Shown: positions 39,205 through 49,503 of the stretch, one piece after another | Numbering within the stretch: position 1 is the stretch's first letter | How the letters are laid out: each line of letters starts with the position of its first letter | Assembly (NCBI RefSeq): GCF_024814375.1 | Contig: NZ_JANUXX010000001.1 | Span: 62,001-126,000 of the forward strand | DNA: 64,000 bases | Reading direction: 5' to 3' | Source of the DNA: Streptococcus sciuri | Lineage (GTDB): Bacteria > Bacillota > Bacilli > Lactobacillales > Streptococcaceae | Position numbers and translations under genes: made by a program | The notes under the pieces: model-generated | Database searches by the model: none | Told to the model about the DNA's origin: nothing | Seen by the model: only the letters and a program-made list of their open reading frames with translations

Positions 39205-39936
39205 ATGGGTCTATTATATAGTGAAAGTTATCAAGTACCTTTTTATGAGACAGATGTTAATCATTATATGAAATTACCGCATCTTTTGTCACTAGCTTTG
39301 CAAGTATCTGGTAAACACTCAATGACTCTTGGAGTTGGCGATGATGTGATTTTTGAGCAGTATGGCTTAGTCTGGGTGATTACAGACTATCACTTAGATA
39401 TTATACGCTTGCCACGCTATGCTGAGAAGATTCGTATTGAGACAGAAGCTACTGCTTATAATCGTCTGTTTTGCTATCGCAATTTTTATATTTATGGCGA
39501 GGATGGTACAAAAATCATAACTATTTTGTCAACTTTTGTATTGATGGACTTTGAGACAAGAAAGGTTCATCCTGTTATTGAGAATATTGTCAGTGTTTAT
39601 AAAAGTGATAAAGTCAAAAAAGTTATTCATGGGCCTCGATACAAACCGCTTGAAACCCCTGAAGATAGACTTTATCATGTGCGCTATTTTGATCTTGATA
39701 TGAATGGACATGTCAATAATAGCAAGTATTTAGAATGGATGTTTGAGGCGATTGATTTTTCTTTTTTAAAAGGACATATACCTAAGACCATTGATCTTAA
39801 GTATATCAAAGAAATTCATTATGGTAGCGATATTGTCTCTAGCATTGAGACAAATAAAAACATAACAAAGCACGAGATTTCAGTAGATGGTGTGGTACAT
39901 GCACGATCCATTATTGAATGGCAAGAAAAAGAGTGA
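39205..39936 (+). CDS. Acyl-ACP thioesterase
   Basis: A 243-residue double hot-dog thioesterase releasing fatty acids from acyl carrier protein. The catalytic stretch FDLDMNGHVNNSKYLEW contains the Asn/His set of the FatA-like bacterial family. The ribosome site GGAG lies inside the hemW 3' end. Cotranscribed with hemW and the HAD gene. Confidence 0.9.
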   Translation: MGLLYSESYQVPFYETDVNHYMKLPHLLSLALQVSGKHSMTLGVGDDVIFEQYGLVWVITDYHLDIIRLPRYAEKIRIETEATAYNRLFCYRNFYIYGEDGTKIITILSTFVLMDFETRKVHPVIENIVSVYKSDKVKKVIHGPRYKPLETPEDRLYHVRYFDLDMNGHVNNSKYLEWMFEAIDFSFLKGHIPKTIDLKYIKEIHYGSDIVSSIETNKNITKHEISVDGVVHARSIIEWQEKE

Positions 39937-39945
39937 GGAGCGATT

Positions 39946-40719
39946 ATGACTTATCAAGGGTATTTGATTGATTTGGATGGGACGATTTATAAGGGGAATG
40001 AGCGTATCCCTGCGGGTGAGCGATTTATTGAAAACCTACAAAAACGTCATATTCCTTATATGCTTGTGACCAATAACACGACACGAACACCAGAGATGAT
40101 ACAAGATATGCTATCTAACCAGTTTCATGTTGACACACCGCTTGAGAGTATTTATACGGCTACCATGGCAACAGTAGACTATATGAATGATACAAATCGT
40201 GGTAAGACTGCCTATGTTATCGGTGCACAAGGACTTAAAGAAGCTATTGCAGAGGCTGGCTACAAAGAGGATGTGACTCACCCAGCTTACGTAGTTGTGG
40301 GGTTGGACTGGGAAGTTACTTATGATAAATTAGCTACTGCGACTCTTGCTATTCAAAGGGGAGCTGTTTTTATCGGTACCAATCCCGATCTTAACATTCC
40401 AACAGAACGTGGGCTTATGCCAGGAGCAGGTAGTCTTTTGGCTTTTCTTGAAGCTGCGACCCGTATCAAGCCTATTATCATCGGAAAGCCAGAGGCTGTT
40501 ATCATGAACAAAGCACTTGAACGTCTGGGGGTTGATCGTTCCGAAGCGATTATGGTGGGAGATAACTACATGACGGACATCACAGCAGGTATTAAAAATG
40601 ATATTGCAACCTTACTTGTCCTGACTGGTTTTACGAAAAGAAAGGAAGTACCAACACTTCCAATCCGACCTAACTTTGTCTTAGATAGTTTAGATGATTG
40701 GACATTTGATGAAAGGTAG
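39946..40719 (+). CDS. HAD-superfamily phosphatase, NagD-like (TIGR01457 type)
   Basis: A 257-residue HAD type IIA phosphatase. Motif I DLDGTIY near 8-14, motif II VTNNTT, the conserved lysine in IGKPE, and the motif IV acidic GDNYMTDI. Substrate unknown, probably a small phosphate ester. It overlaps the next membrane-protein gene by 11 nt. Confidence 0.88.
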   Translation: MTYQGYLIDLDGTIYKGNERIPAGERFIENLQKRHIPYMLVTNNTTRTPEMIQDMLSNQFHVDTPLESIYTATMATVDYMNDTNRGKTAYVIGAQGLKEAIAEAGYKEDVTHPAYVVVGLDWEVTYDKLATATLAIQRGAVFIGTNPDLNIPTERGLMPGAGSLLAFLEAATRIKPIIIGKPEAVIMNKALERLGVDRSEAIMVGDNYMTDITAGIKNDIATLLVLTGFTKRKEVPTLPIRPNFVLDSLDDWTFDER

Positions 40720-41350
40720 ATGGCTGTTTCCTTTTAGTGTACTCTGGCTTTTGGCACTTTGTGTTGTTGCAACTATTGGTATTGCTTGGCTGACTTATCC
40801 TTTTGAGATAGGTTTTCTCCATTTGACCGATGTTGTAGATTTGACTAAAGATACTATTTGGCACAATTTTAATCAGCTTATGACCTATCTGACTAATCCT
40901 CTTATCAGTAAGCTATCAATGGCTGACTTTCCTTCATCTGCAATGGGATTAAAGCACTTTAGGGATGTCAAGCATCTCTTTCAACTAGCACATGTAATAG
41001 CGATGGGGGTTAGCCCTTTTGCTATCGTCTTTTTCTATCGCCAGATAAAACATAGAAGTCTTTTTTGCTATTGGTATATATTGACTGTGATGGCAATGCT
41101 ACCTCTTTTCTTTTTAGGAATGGCAGTATTAGTGGGATTTGATAACTTTTTCACTCTCTTTCATAAAGTGCTTTTTCCGAAAGATACAACTTGGATTTTT
41201 GACCCTCTGGTTGATCCTGTTATCTATATTTTACCAGAAGAATTGTTTTTACACTATTTTGTTGTCTTTTTCTTTCTCTATGAATTCACTTTTTGGAGCT
41301 TGGTCTGCCTTGCGCGTTATCAGCTCAAAAAGAGACTAGAAAAAGCGTGA
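40709..41350 (+). CDS. TIGR01906 family integral membrane protein
   Basis: A 213-residue protein with four or five hydrophobic segments (N-terminal near 6-28, then about 95-112, 120-145 and 180-205). It matches the Firmicute TIGR01906/DUF1461 family, of unknown function. I chose the ATG at 40709 inside the HAD gene end rather than the ATG at 40694. Conserved placement after the NagD-like gene suggests a shared membrane role, not proven. Confidence 0.8.
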   Translation: MKGRWLFPFSVLWLLALCVVATIGIAWLTYPFEIGFLHLTDVVDLTKDTIWHNFNQLMTYLTNPLISKLSMADFPSSAMGLKHFRDVKHLFQLAHVIAMGVSPFAIVFFYRQIKHRSLFCYWYILTVMAMLPLFFLGMAVLVGFDNFFTLFHKVLFPKDTTWIFDPLVDPVIYILPEELFLHYFVVFFFLYEFTFWSLVCLARYQLKKRLEKA

Positions 41351-41457
41351 GACTTGTAATTCGTGTTATACCCACAGCTTTGGATTGTTTGCTATTTTTA
41401 CATTTGTCAAAGGATGTGATAAAATGAAAGTGATAATTAAGAACAGGAGTAATGATT

Positions 41458-41874
41458 TTGGAACAAACATTTTTTATCATCAAGCCTGATGGTGTCAAAA
41501 GAGGATTAGTTGGAGAGATTTTGACACGTATTGAGCGTCGTACCTTTACTATTGAACATTTAGAAGTACGTATGGCAACTGAGGACATTTTGCGTAAGCA
41601 TTATGAAGATTTGGTTGATCGCCCCTTTTTCCCACAGATTGTTGATTATATGACAAGTGGGCCTATTGTGATTGGTGTTATATCTGGTAATGACGTTATC
41701 CAAACATGGCGTACGATGATGGGTGCAACCAATCCTAAAGATGCAGTTTTGGGTAGTATCCGTGGTGATTTTGCTCAGGGTCCGGCAAAAGGAGCTGCAA
41801 CGTTCAACGTTGTTCATGGATCAGACTCACTAGCATCTGCTGAGCGCGAGATTGCTCTTTGGCTAGGAAAATAA
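41458..41874 (+). CDS. ndk: Nucleoside diphosphate kinase
   Basis: A 138-residue kinase balancing NTP pools by phospho-His transfer. Catalytic His120 (NVVHGSDS) and the N-terminal [12 protein letters not shown] are present. AGGAG at 41445-41449 is 8 nt before a TTG at 41458 but only 2 nt before an ATG at 41452. TTG gives the standard family start MEQTFF, so I prefer it, with the ATG as an alternative. Confidence 0.92.
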   Translation: MEQTFFIIKPDGVKRGLVGEILTRIERRTFTIEHLEVRMATEDILRKHYEDLVDRPFFPQIVDYMTSGPIVIGVISGNDVIQTWRTMMGATNPKDAVLGSIRGDFAQGPAKGAATFNVVHGSDSLASAEREIALWLGK

Positions 41875-41877
41875 AGT

Positions 41878-41905
41878 AAAAGTCTAGGTTGCTCTAGACT
41901 TTTTT
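41878..41905 (+). terminator. ndk terminator
   Basis: AAAAGTCTAG / CTAGACTTTT with a 6-nt loop, then T. Confidence 0.88.
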
Positions 41906-41953
41906 GCTTGCGGACAAAGAAGTCATTTGTCTCTTTCTGTCTTTGATGCTTTT

Positions 41954-41962
41954 TGGTATAAT
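41954..41962 (+). promoter_or_regulatory. lepA promoter (extended -10)
   Basis: TGG-TATAAT at 41954-41962; start near 41969. AGGAAG precedes the ATG. Confidence 0.65.
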
Positions 41963-41996
41963 AGTGGGTAAGACTATATTAGTATAGGAAGATAAT

Positions 41997-43820
41997 ATGA
42001 ATATTGAAGAACTGAAACAACGTCAGAAAAAAATCCGTAATTTCTCTATTATTGCCCATATTGACCATGGAAAGTCAACGTTGGCAGATAGGATTTTGGA
42101 GGCGACAGAAACCGTTTCTAGTCGTGAAATGCAGAATCAATTGCTGGACAGTATGGACTTGGAGAGAGAGCGGGGAATTACGATCAAGCTCAATGCTATT
42201 GAACTCAATTATACAGCAAAAGATGGTGAAACTTATATTTTCCACTTGATTGATACGCCGGGGCATGTGGACTTTACTTATGAGGTGTCTCGTTCCTTAG
42301 CAGCCTGTGAGGGGGCGATTTTGGTGGTTGATGCGGCTCAAGGAATTGAGGCTCAGACCCTTGCTAATGTCTACTTAGCTTTAGATAACGATTTAGAAAT
42401 CATATCGGTCATCAATAAGATTGATCTGCCTGCAGCAGATCCTGAGCGGGTTCGGACGGAGATTGAGGACGTGATTGGTCTGGATGCTAGCGATGCAGTC
42501 TTGGCTTCTGCTAAGTCTGGTATCGGAATTGAAGAAATCCTTGAACAAATTGTGGAGAAGGTTCCCGCTCCGACAGGCGACGTCGCTGCTCCCCTCAAAG
42601 CCTTGATTTTTGACTCCGTCTATGACAGCTACCGTGGAGTTATCCTACAAGTGAGGGTCATGGACGGAATGGTTAAGCCTGGAGATACCATTCAGCTAAT
42701 GAGCAATGGCAAGACCTTTGATGTAACCGAAGTCGGTATTTTTACCCCTAAAGCTGTGGGTCGGAACTATTTGGCGACAGGTGACGTTGGCTATATCGCA
42801 GCCTCTATTAAGACCGTTCAAGATACCCGTGTTGGTGATACAGTCACTTTGGCCAACAATCCAGCAGACGAGTCACTTTCTGGCTACAAGCAGATGAATC
42901 CCATGGTTTTTGCGGGCCTTTATCCTATCGAATCCAATAAATACAACGACTTGCGGGAGGCTTTGGAAAAACTTCAGCTTAATGACGCTAGTTTACAATT
43001 TGAACCAGAAACTTCGCAGGCTCTAGGATTTGGATTTCGCTGTGGATTTTTGGGCTTGCTCCACATGGATGTTATTCAAGAGCGCTTGGAGCGAGAGTTT
43101 AATATTGACTTGATTATGACAGCGCCAAGCGTTATTTATAAGGTCAATATGACCGATGGAGAAAGCCTAGATGTATCCAATCCGAGTGAATTTCCAGATT
43201 CGACCAAGATTATCTCGATTGAAGAACCGTATGTTAAAGCTCAAATCATGGTACCGCAGGAATTTGTTGGGGCTGTCATGGAATTGGCTCAAAGAAAGCG
43301 TGGCGATTTTGTAACCATGGATTATATTGACGATAATCGAGTCAATGTCATTTATCAAATCCCACTGGCGGAGATTGTCTTTGATTTCTTTGACAAACTT
43401 AAGTCCTCCACTCGTGGTTATGCCAGCTTTGACTATGAAATTTCTGAGTATCGGGTGTCAAAACTGGTCAAAATGGATATTCTCCTAAATGGCGATAAGG
43501 TCGATGCTCTCAGTTTTATCGTGCATAAGGAATTTGCCTATGAGCGTGGAAAATTGATTGTTGATAAGCTTAAGAAAATTATCCCTCGCCAGCAATTTGA
43601 AGTGCCGATTCAAGCGGCGATTGGGCACAAGATTGTGGCTCGAACCGACATCAAAGCTCTCCGTAAAAATGTCCTTGCTAAGTGTTACGGAGGGGACGTC
43701 TCAAGGAAGCGCAAACTCCTTGAAAAGCAAAAGGCTGGTAAGAAACGCATGAAAGCTATCGGAAGCGTCGAAGTTCCCCAAGAGGCCTTTCTTAGCGTCT
43801 TGAGCATGGATGATGAGTAA
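41997..43820 (+). CDS. lepA: Elongation factor 4 (LepA)
   Basis: A 607-residue translational GTPase that back-translocates or helps ribosomes under stress. G1 AHIDHGKST near 20, [15 protein letters not shown], followed by EF-G-like domains and the LepA-specific C-terminal domain. Length is standard. Own promoter. Codon choice includes several CGG arginines and looks more GC-rich than in some neighbours. Confidence 0.97.
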   Translation: MNIEELKQRQKKIRNFSIIAHIDHGKSTLADRILEATETVSSREMQNQLLDSMDLERERGITIKLNAIELNYTAKDGETYIFHLIDTPGHVDFTYEVSRSLAACEGAILVVDAAQGIEAQTLANVYLALDNDLEIISVINKIDLPAADPERVRTEIEDVIGLDASDAVLASAKSGIGIEEILEQIVEKVPAPTGDVAAPLKALIFDSVYDSYRGVILQVRVMDGMVKPGDTIQLMSNGKTFDVTEVGIFTPKAVGRNYLATGDVGYIAASIKTVQDTRVGDTVTLANNPADESLSGYKQMNPMVFAGLYPIESNKYNDLREALEKLQLNDASLQFEPETSQALGFGFRCGFLGLLHMDVIQERLEREFNIDLIMTAPSVIYKVNMTDGESLDVSNPSEFPDSTKIISIEEPYVKAQIMVPQEFVGAVMELAQRKRGDFVTMDYIDDNRVNVIYQIPLAEIVFDFFDKLKSSTRGYASFDYEISEYRVSKLVKMDILLNGDKVDALSFIVHKEFAYERGKLIVDKLKKIIPRQQFEVPIQAAIGHKIVARTDIKALRKNVLAKCYGGDVSRKRKLLEKQKAGKKRMKAIGSVEVPQEAFLSVLSMDDE

Positions 43821-43898
43821 AGATGGTTTCTTAAAAGAGGGTCAGTCTAAAGTACTGATTATAGAGTGGACGTAACATTCTTAGAAAGGAAATAGACC

Positions 43899-44350
43899 AT
43901 GCCAATTCGTTACGCAGTAAGAGAAGATATTCCAGCATTGAAGCTTTATTAGTACAGATTTTAGAACACCATCACAAGCTTCGATTGGATATTTTTGAAG
44001 CTAAAGGTAGCAAATTTACCATCGAAGAGCTGCTAACACTAATAAACGGTGAGAAGCGTTCTATATTTGTGTATGAGGAGAATCATGGTGAGCTATTAGG
44101 ACACTCTTTACAGTGATTGAAGAAAAAAACGTATAAAACTTTGTTTATTGATGACTTGTGTGTTGATGAAAAGGCGCGTGGGCAAAACATTGTTGAGCAG
44201 TTGTACTAGTTTGAGCTTGCCTTTTCCAAGGGTTTGGGGTGCTATAATAGCATATCAGATGTTTGGGAAGGTAACGAAGGCTTCAAGTGATTTTATGAAC
44301 GATTAGTACTAAGACCTCAAGAATATAAACTAGGGTATATCCTAAATTAA
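43899..44350 (+). pseudogene. Decayed GNAT acetyltransferase gene
   Basis: AGAAAGGAA and ATG at 43899 begin a GNAT-like N-terminus (MPIRYAVREDIPALK) that hits a TAG after 17 codons. A one-base frame change continues as LVQILEHHHKLRLDIFEAK onward, with TGA, TAG and TGA stops, through LFIDDLCVDEKARGQNI (acetyl-CoA motif region) to a C-terminal YERLVLRPQEYKLGY. The order of parts is that of an N-acetyltransferase, but it is clearly dead. Confidence 0.82.
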
Positions 44351-44384
44351 AAAAGCCAGCACTATCTAAAGTTGCTGGCTTTTG
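44351..44384. terminator. Terminator shared by the GNAT remnant and the lipoprotein gene
   Basis: AAAAGCCAGCA / TGCTGGCTTTT, 11-bp stem, 11-nt loop. Confidence 0.82.
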
Positions 44385-44398
44385 TCTTGACGTTGCTA

Positions 44399-45010
44399 TT
44401 ATTTAATTCCAACGATTGATTTATGAGTGAGTTGATTATTGATAAAATCGAGGGTAATTTGAGGAGTAGTTTTATTATCAGTTCCTTTGATACCGCTAAT
44501 CCATATAGCTTGCAGTTTGACATGTTCAGACGAAGAAGACTCAGAGTAGGTGTCGGGTTGTCCTAGTAGGTCAATAGCTTGTTGAAAGGTCATATTGTCT
44601 GTGATCTTAGCAATTTTGTCTGGTGTTATGGTATTGTAACGGATAAAATTAAAGTTTGAGATAGAGCGTGAAATCGCACTATCATGTAGGAGATAAACTG
44701 TAACAGTTACACTATCAAATTGCCAAGTATAACCATCGAGTGTCACGTCACCAGCAGGTGTTTGAAAAGTTTGAGCAGGATCGCCAAACATCGCTTTTAA
44801 CTGCTCTAAATTAGTACCACCAGTAAAGTTAGAATCTACAGTTCCTAATGTAATATTATTAAAAGCAAGCCGTACATCTTGGTGTTTGACAGGGACATTA
44901 GAGACCTTGGTTACGGTAGATGAGTTTGTTTGTGACTGTTTTTGAGGTGTGCAGGCAACAAGCCCAGCGCTAAACACACACACTAGTATTAACCGACCTA
45001 ATTTTTTCAT
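44399..45010 (-). CDS. Lipoprotein with DUF3862-like domain
   Basis: A 203-residue exported lipoprotein. Signal peptide 1-19 with lipobox AGLVAC (Cys20), a Ser/Thr/Gln-rich linker, and two similar halves, each with a helix ending GDP or GQP (LKAMFGDPAQ and AIDLLGQPDT), typical of the DUF3862/SmpA-like fold. Function unknown; surface-exposed. I chose the ATG at 45010, with AAGGAAAT upstream, because the promoter lies at 45048-45056. Confidence 0.78.
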   Translation of the reverse strand: MKKLGRLILVCVFSAGLVACTPQKQSQTNSSTVTKVSNVPVKHQDVRLAFNNITLGTVDSNFTGGTNLEQLKAMFGDPAQTFQTPAGDVTLDGYTWQFDSVTVTVYLLHDSAISRSISNFNFIRYNTITPDKIAKITDNMTFQQAIDLLGQPDTYSESSSSEHVKLQAIWISGIKGTDNKTTPQITLDFINNQLTHKSIVGIK

Positions 45011-45047
45011 GCGATTTCCTTTTTTATACGATTTCTTTGATACTAGT

Positions 45048-45056
45048 ATTATATCA
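45048..45056 (-). promoter_or_regulatory. Promoter of the lipoprotein gene
   Basis: Minus-strand TGA-TATAAT (extended -10); start near 45041, about 31 nt before the ATG. Confidence 0.6.
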
Positions 45057-45125
45057 TAAGTTTTTAACAAGCATAGAAGGTGACTTGTTATATTCTGATA
45101 ATAATATAAATAGGAGACTTTCATC

Positions 45126-45159
45126 AAAAAAGCCCCTTGATGAGGGCGATCGCTTTTTT
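45126..45159 (-). terminator. ssrA terminator
   Basis: Outer AAAAAAGC / GCTTTTTT plus inner CCCT / AGGG pairing just downstream of the tmRNA 3' end. Confidence 0.8.
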
Positions 45160-45171
45160 ATATCAAACGAA

Positions 45172-45519
45172 TGGAGCCGGTGGGGATCGAACCCACGTCC
45201 AAACATCTGCCAACATATTCATCTACAACCATAGGCTATGTTTTTCATTTAACTCAAAAGCGACACATAGCTCAAGCCTCTCTGGAGCGAGCCTATTAAT
45301 CTCTTTTTAGCCAACTAGACAATGGCTAAACGTAGTTTGCTTATCAATAAGACTCTCTAACAAACGCAAACAATCTGTAGAAAGTCACGCAGGCTGGTGT
45401 TTAGGCAGCTACTGCGTAAGAAGTGTTATTTTTTGCAGTTATATTTAACTGGCAATTTTACATCCGCCGATGAGTTGCCAAATATGTCTCATAATGCCTG
45501 TCGAATCCAAAACGACCCC
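45172..45519 (-). ncRNA. ssrA: tmRNA
   Basis: About 348 nt. The 5' end GGGGTCGTTTTGGATTCGAC and 3' end GGTTCGATCCCCACCGGCTCC-A form the tRNA-Ala-like acceptor and T-arm. The internal reading frame encodes the tag (A)KNNTSYAVAA followed by TAA. It rescues stalled ribosomes and marks products for proteolysis. Confidence 0.96.
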
Positions 45520-45536
45520 AAAACATCATAACATAT

Positions 45537-45565
45537 AGTATAGCAAAGCAGATGAAAGAAAGCAA
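45537..45565 (-). promoter_or_regulatory. ssrA promoter
   Basis: Minus-strand -35 TTGCTT (45560-45565), 17-bp spacer, TGC-TATACT (-10 at 45537-45542). A second -10-like TATGAT at 45525-45530 lies closer to the mature 5' end. Confidence 0.5.
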
Positions 45566-45665
45566 GTCAAAACCGTGTAAAAGGCAGACATATTTTGAAA
45601 ATAATTGACACTTTCTAGGTCAGGATTTTTTAAATGATTTTGATAGTATAATTTAGCGGTTTTGA

Positions 45666-45674
45666 TGATATAAT
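45666..45674 (+). promoter_or_regulatory. Promoter of the MmeI-like gene (extended -10)
   Basis: TGA-TATAAT at 45666-45674, start near 45681, leaving a leader of about 20 nt without a strong ribosome site. Confidence 0.55.
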
Positions 45675-45700
45675 AGAGAAAAAAGAAAGCATTAAGTAAA

Positions 45701-48496
45701 GTGAAAAATAGTCAGCAAAAACAGCAAGCAAAAGCTTTTATCAAACGTTGGGAAAATCGTGGGAATGAACGTCAAGATAGTCAGTCTTTTTGGCTTGACC
45801 TTTTACGTTCAGTCTATGGAATCGAAAACCCTGAGACCTATATCACTTTTGAAGACAAGGTTATGCTTGATCACACCAGTTTTATTGATGGCTACATCGA
45901 TAAAACTAAGGTTTTGATTGAACAAAAAGGGGCTAATAAAGACTTAAACAAAGGCATTAAACAGTCAGATGGTTCTTTTTTGACTCCTTTTCAACAAGCA
46001 AAGCGTTATTCTGCTAACTTAGCTTACTCTAAGCGTCCACGTTGGATTGTGACCTGTAACTTTAGAGAATTTTACGTCTATGATATGGAGAAGCCCAACA
46101 GTGAAGCCATAGTAATTACGCTGGATGACCTTGACAAGGAATTTTACCGCCTTGAGTTTTTGGTGGACAAGACCAATGAACACTTAGAGCGTGAGAAGCA
46201 GATTTCCATGCAAGCTGGTGAGATTGTAGGTGATATCTATAAAACACTACTCAAACAATATATCAACCCTGAAAGCCCAGAGAGTTTGCACGCTATTAAT
46301 CAGCTTATTGTCCGCTTAGTTTTCTGCCTCTATGCAGAAGATGCTGGTATCTTTGGACGTAAGTCTATGTTTCATGATTACTTGGTGCAGTTTTCAAGTA
46401 AGCAGATGCGAAAAGCGCTCATAGAACTTTTTGAGGTGCTAGATACACCGATTAAAGATAGGAATCCTTATTTGGAGGAGGATTTAGCAGCTTTTCCTTA
46501 TGTCAATGGGGGAATGTTTGCGGAGAAAAATATTGAAATTCCTAGCTTTACAGATGACTTGCGTGATTTGCTTTTAAAACGTGCCTCCTCTAGCTTTGAT
46601 TGGTCAAACATCAGCCCAACCATTTTTGGTGCGGTGTTTGAAAGCACCTTAAACCCTGAAACCAGACGAAGTGGTGGCATGCACTATACCTCTATTGAGA
46701 ATATCCATAAAGTGATAGATCCTCTCTTTTTAGATGAGTTAAGAGATGAACTCAACACTATTCGCCAATTCAAAACACCAAAGATTGTTGAGCAAAGAGC
46801 AAAGCAATTCCAATCGAAATTGTCTAGTTTGATCTTCTTTGATCCTGCTTGTGGGTCGGGGAATTTTCTAACAGAGATTTACATCAGTTTACGTCGGTTA
46901 GAAAACGAAGCTATCAAGCTTTATATGGGGGATAGCGTACACTTGGACGTTCAGGAACTGAACTTGGTTCAAGTCAAAATCAATCAGTTCTATGGCATAG
47001 AAATCAATGACTTTGCGGTATCAGTCGCTAAAACAGCGCTCTGGATAGCAGAAAGTCAGATGCTAGAAGCAACGAAAGAAATTGTCTATGCGGAGCTAGA
47101 TTTTTTACCGCTCAAATCTTATACCAATATTGTCGAGGGCAACGCTCTGACTCTTGACTGGGAGACAATTGTACCAAAAGAAAAGCTCAACTACATTATC
47201 GGCAATCCGCCGTTTGTGGGCTATACTTTGCAAACTAAAGTTCAAAAAGAAGCTATTAAATCAGTTTATCTTGATGAAAAAGGAAAGCCTTATAAGTGGG
47301 CAGGAAAATTAGATTTTGTCGCAGGCTGGTTTTATAAAGCTAGTCAGCTAATGCAAGGAACAAGCGTACAAACAGCCTTTGTTTCTACAAATTCAATCAC
47401 TCAAGGGGAACAAGTGGAATTTGTTTGGCGTCCTCTTGTTGAGCTTTTTAACATAAAAATAAACTTTGCCTATCAAACTTTTAAGTGGGAAAGTGAAGCA
47501 AGCGAAAAAGCAGCAGTTCACTGTGTTATTATAGGTTTTGGTAATCAAGAAACATTTCCGAAATATCTCTTTTTAGGAAATAGTGTAAAAGAAGTACAAG
47601 AAATCTCACCTTATCTGATAGAGAGTCCGACCATTTTCCTTGAAAGTAGGAGCAAGCCGATTTCCACTCAGTTACAAATGCATAAAGGAAGCCAGTCCAC
47701 AGATGGAGGAAATCTTTTATTTTCAGAAGAAGAATACAATGCGTTTATAAAGAAGGAGCCTCAAGCGAAGAAATTTATAAAACCATATTTAGGATCGAAA
47801 GAATTTATCAATAATATTCCTAGGTATTGTTTATGGCTTATTGATGCTAGTCCTAGTGAATTAAATCAAATGCCTCTTGTGAAACAAAGGTTAGTAGCTG
47901 TTAGGGAGACACGATTAGCTAGCTCTAAGAAAGCAACACAGAAATGTGCAGATACTCCACATCTATTTCAAGAAAACAGACAGCCAACAAGTGATTATTT
48001 AATTGTCCCTACTATTAGTTCAGAGAATCGTCGTTATATCCCAATAGGGTATCTTACACCAAAGACAGTTCCAAGTAATGCAGTACAGATAATTCCAAAT
48101 ACTAGTCTATGCCATTTTGGCATTCTGACTTCTAATGTTCACATGGCTTGGATGCGAGCAGTGGCAGGTAGACTGAAATCAGATTATATTTATTCTAATA
48201 AGGTTGTCTACAATAATTTTCCATGGGTAAATGCAGATAAGAGCACTCAGAAAAAAATCACACAGACTGCTCAGGCTATTCTTGATGCACGCGCCCTCTA
48301 CCCAAACGCTAGTCTTGCCGACTTGTATAACGATTTGACAATGCCTGTTGAACTTAGAAAAGCTCATCAGGCCAACGATAAAGCGGTTATGACTGCTTAC
48401 GGACTAATCAAAGTTGTAGATGGCAAGAAAACATGGCTATCTGAGGGTGAGACGGTGGCACGGCTTTTTGAAATGTACGAAGAAATGACGAAATAA
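45701..48496 (+). CDS. MmeI-like (type IIL) restriction endonuclease-methyltransferase
   Basis: A 931-residue single-chain restriction-modification enzyme. The N-terminal part has a PD-(D/E)xK-like site (Asp63, Glu74, Lys76 in IEQKG). A helical spacer leads to the N6-adenine methyltransferase with SAM motif DPACGSGNF at 381-389 and catalytic NPPF at 502-505, then a target-recognition domain and a C-terminal helical part. No separate specificity or nuclease gene is needed in this family. Start is GTG at 45701 with a weak ribosome site; the next in-frame Met is residue 55. It sits directly before coiA. Confidence 0.87.
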   Translation: MKNSQQKQQAKAFIKRWENRGNERQDSQSFWLDLLRSVYGIENPETYITFEDKVMLDHTSFIDGYIDKTKVLIEQKGANKDLNKGIKQSDGSFLTPFQQAKRYSANLAYSKRPRWIVTCNFREFYVYDMEKPNSEAIVITLDDLDKEFYRLEFLVDKTNEHLEREKQISMQAGEIVGDIYKTLLKQYINPESPESLHAINQLIVRLVFCLYAEDAGIFGRKSMFHDYLVQFSSKQMRKALIELFEVLDTPIKDRNPYLEEDLAAFPYVNGGMFAEKNIEIPSFTDDLRDLLLKRASSSFDWSNISPTIFGAVFESTLNPETRRSGGMHYTSIENIHKVIDPLFLDELRDELNTIRQFKTPKIVEQRAKQFQSKLSSLIFFDPACGSGNFLTEIYISLRRLENEAIKLYMGDSVHLDVQELNLVQVKINQFYGIEINDFAVSVAKTALWIAESQMLEATKEIVYAELDFLPLKSYTNIVEGNALTLDWETIVPKEKLNYIIGNPPFVGYTLQTKVQKEAIKSVYLDEKGKPYKWAGKLDFVAGWFYKASQLMQGTSVQTAFVSTNSITQGEQVEFVWRPLVELFNIKINFAYQTFKWESEASEKAAVHCVIIGFGNQETFPKYLFLGNSVKEVQEISPYLIESPTIFLESRSKPISTQLQMHKGSQSTDGGNLLFSEEEYNAFIKKEPQAKKFIKPYLGSKEFINNIPRYCLWLIDASPSELNQMPLVKQRLVAVRETRLASSKKATQKCADTPHLFQENRQPTSDYLIVPTISSENRRYIPIGYLTPKTVPSNAVQIIPNTSLCHFGILTSNVHMAWMRAVAGRLKSDYIYSNKVVYNNFPWVNADKSTQKKITQTAQAILDARALYPNASLADLYNDLTMPVELRKAHQANDKAVMTAYGLIKVVDGKKTWLSEGETVARLFEMYEEMTK

Positions 48497-48516
48497 GAAC
48501 GCTTTCATTGCTATTC

Positions 48517-48524
48517 TCCGAATA
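48517..48524 (+). promoter_or_regulatory. Candidate competence cin-box before coiA
   Basis: TCCGAATA differs at one position from the ComX/SigX cin-box TACGAATA. It lies 7 nt before the AGGAGG ribosome site of coiA. Late competence genes of streptococci, including coiA, carry this element. Confidence 0.45.
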
Positions 48525-48544
48525 GTCTAGTAGGAGGTGTGTTG

Positions 48545-49492
48545 ATGTTAGTAGCATACGATAGCGAAAATCAACTGGTAACAGTATTGGAGAAAATCCC
48601 TAAAAAGCAGGCTTTTTCCTGTCCTGCCTGTAAGCAACCTGTCAGACTCAAGGTTGGTAAGGTTATGCGTCCACATTTTGCACATATCAGCCTTAAAGCG
48701 TGTCACTTTTATAGTGAAAATGAATCTGCCGAACATCTAAACTTAAAAGCCGAACTCTATAAATCATTATCTAAAAAGGTAGAAGTGGCAGTAGAACACG
48801 TTTTGGATGAAATCGGTCAAATTGCAGATGTCTGGGTGGGCAATCGTCTAGCGCTTGAGGTGCAGTGTAGCCGTTTATCTGAAAAACGCCTCATAGAGCG
48901 TAGCCAAGCTTATCATCAATCAGGTATTCATGTCGTATGGTTGTTGGGCAAAAAATTGTGGTTAGGTAAACGTATCTCTTCTTTGCAACAACAGTTTTTA
49001 CAATTTTCAAGAAATATGGGATTTTATTATTTTGAACTTGATGACAGAAAACGCCTTATCAGACTCAAATATCTCATTTATCAAGACCTAAAAGGACAAG
49101 TTTACCATTTAACGAAGACTTGTTCGTTTGATGAGGATGTGCTTGCTTTTTTACGTCTCCCTTATCAGGCTCAGGCAGTGAGCCACTATAGTGTCAAGCA
49201 GGATGAGAAGCTTCTGACCTATATTCAGCGACAGATTTATAATGGAAATCGCTATTGGTTAAGAAAACAAGAGCAAGCCTATCTTTCTGGTAGTAATCTA
49301 CTTGGACAACCTCTGTCAGCATTTTTTCCGCAAGTACGACCATTTGATAACCGTCAGCTTTGTCTTGTCACTGAGGATTTGACTTGGTTTTATCAGTCTT
49401 TTTACAGCTACTATCAAAAGCTAGGCTATAATTCTATACAAATGCTTTATTCGCCAGCATTTTATGGTAAAATAAAGGAAACTAAAGGTTAA
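48545..49492 (+). CDS. coiA: Competence protein CoiA
   Basis: A 315-residue competence protein promoting recombination of incoming single-stranded DNA. N-terminal zinc-finger-like [11 protein letters not shown] and HFAH, then a nuclease-like core ([16 protein letters not shown]) in which Asp, Glu and Gln match a PD-(D/E)xK layout. ATG 48545 follows AGGAGG by 7 nt; GTG 48539 is less likely. Cotranscribed with pepF, whose ATG lies 12 nt beyond the coiA stop. Confidence 0.92.
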   Translation: MLVAYDSENQLVTVLEKIPKKQAFSCPACKQPVRLKVGKVMRPHFAHISLKACHFYSENESAEHLNLKAELYKSLSKKVEVAVEHVLDEIGQIADVWVGNRLALEVQCSRLSEKRLIERSQAYHQSGIHVVWLLGKKLWLGKRISSLQQQFLQFSRNMGFYYFELDDRKRLIRLKYLIYQDLKGQVYHLTKTCSFDEDVLAFLRLPYQAQAVSHYSVKQDEKLLTYIQRQIYNGNRYWLRKQEQAYLSGSNLLGQPLSAFFPQVRPFDNRQLCLVTEDLTWFYQSFYSYYQKLGYNSIQMLYSPAFYGKIKETKG

Positions 49493-49503
49493 GGAGAGAA
49501 ATG

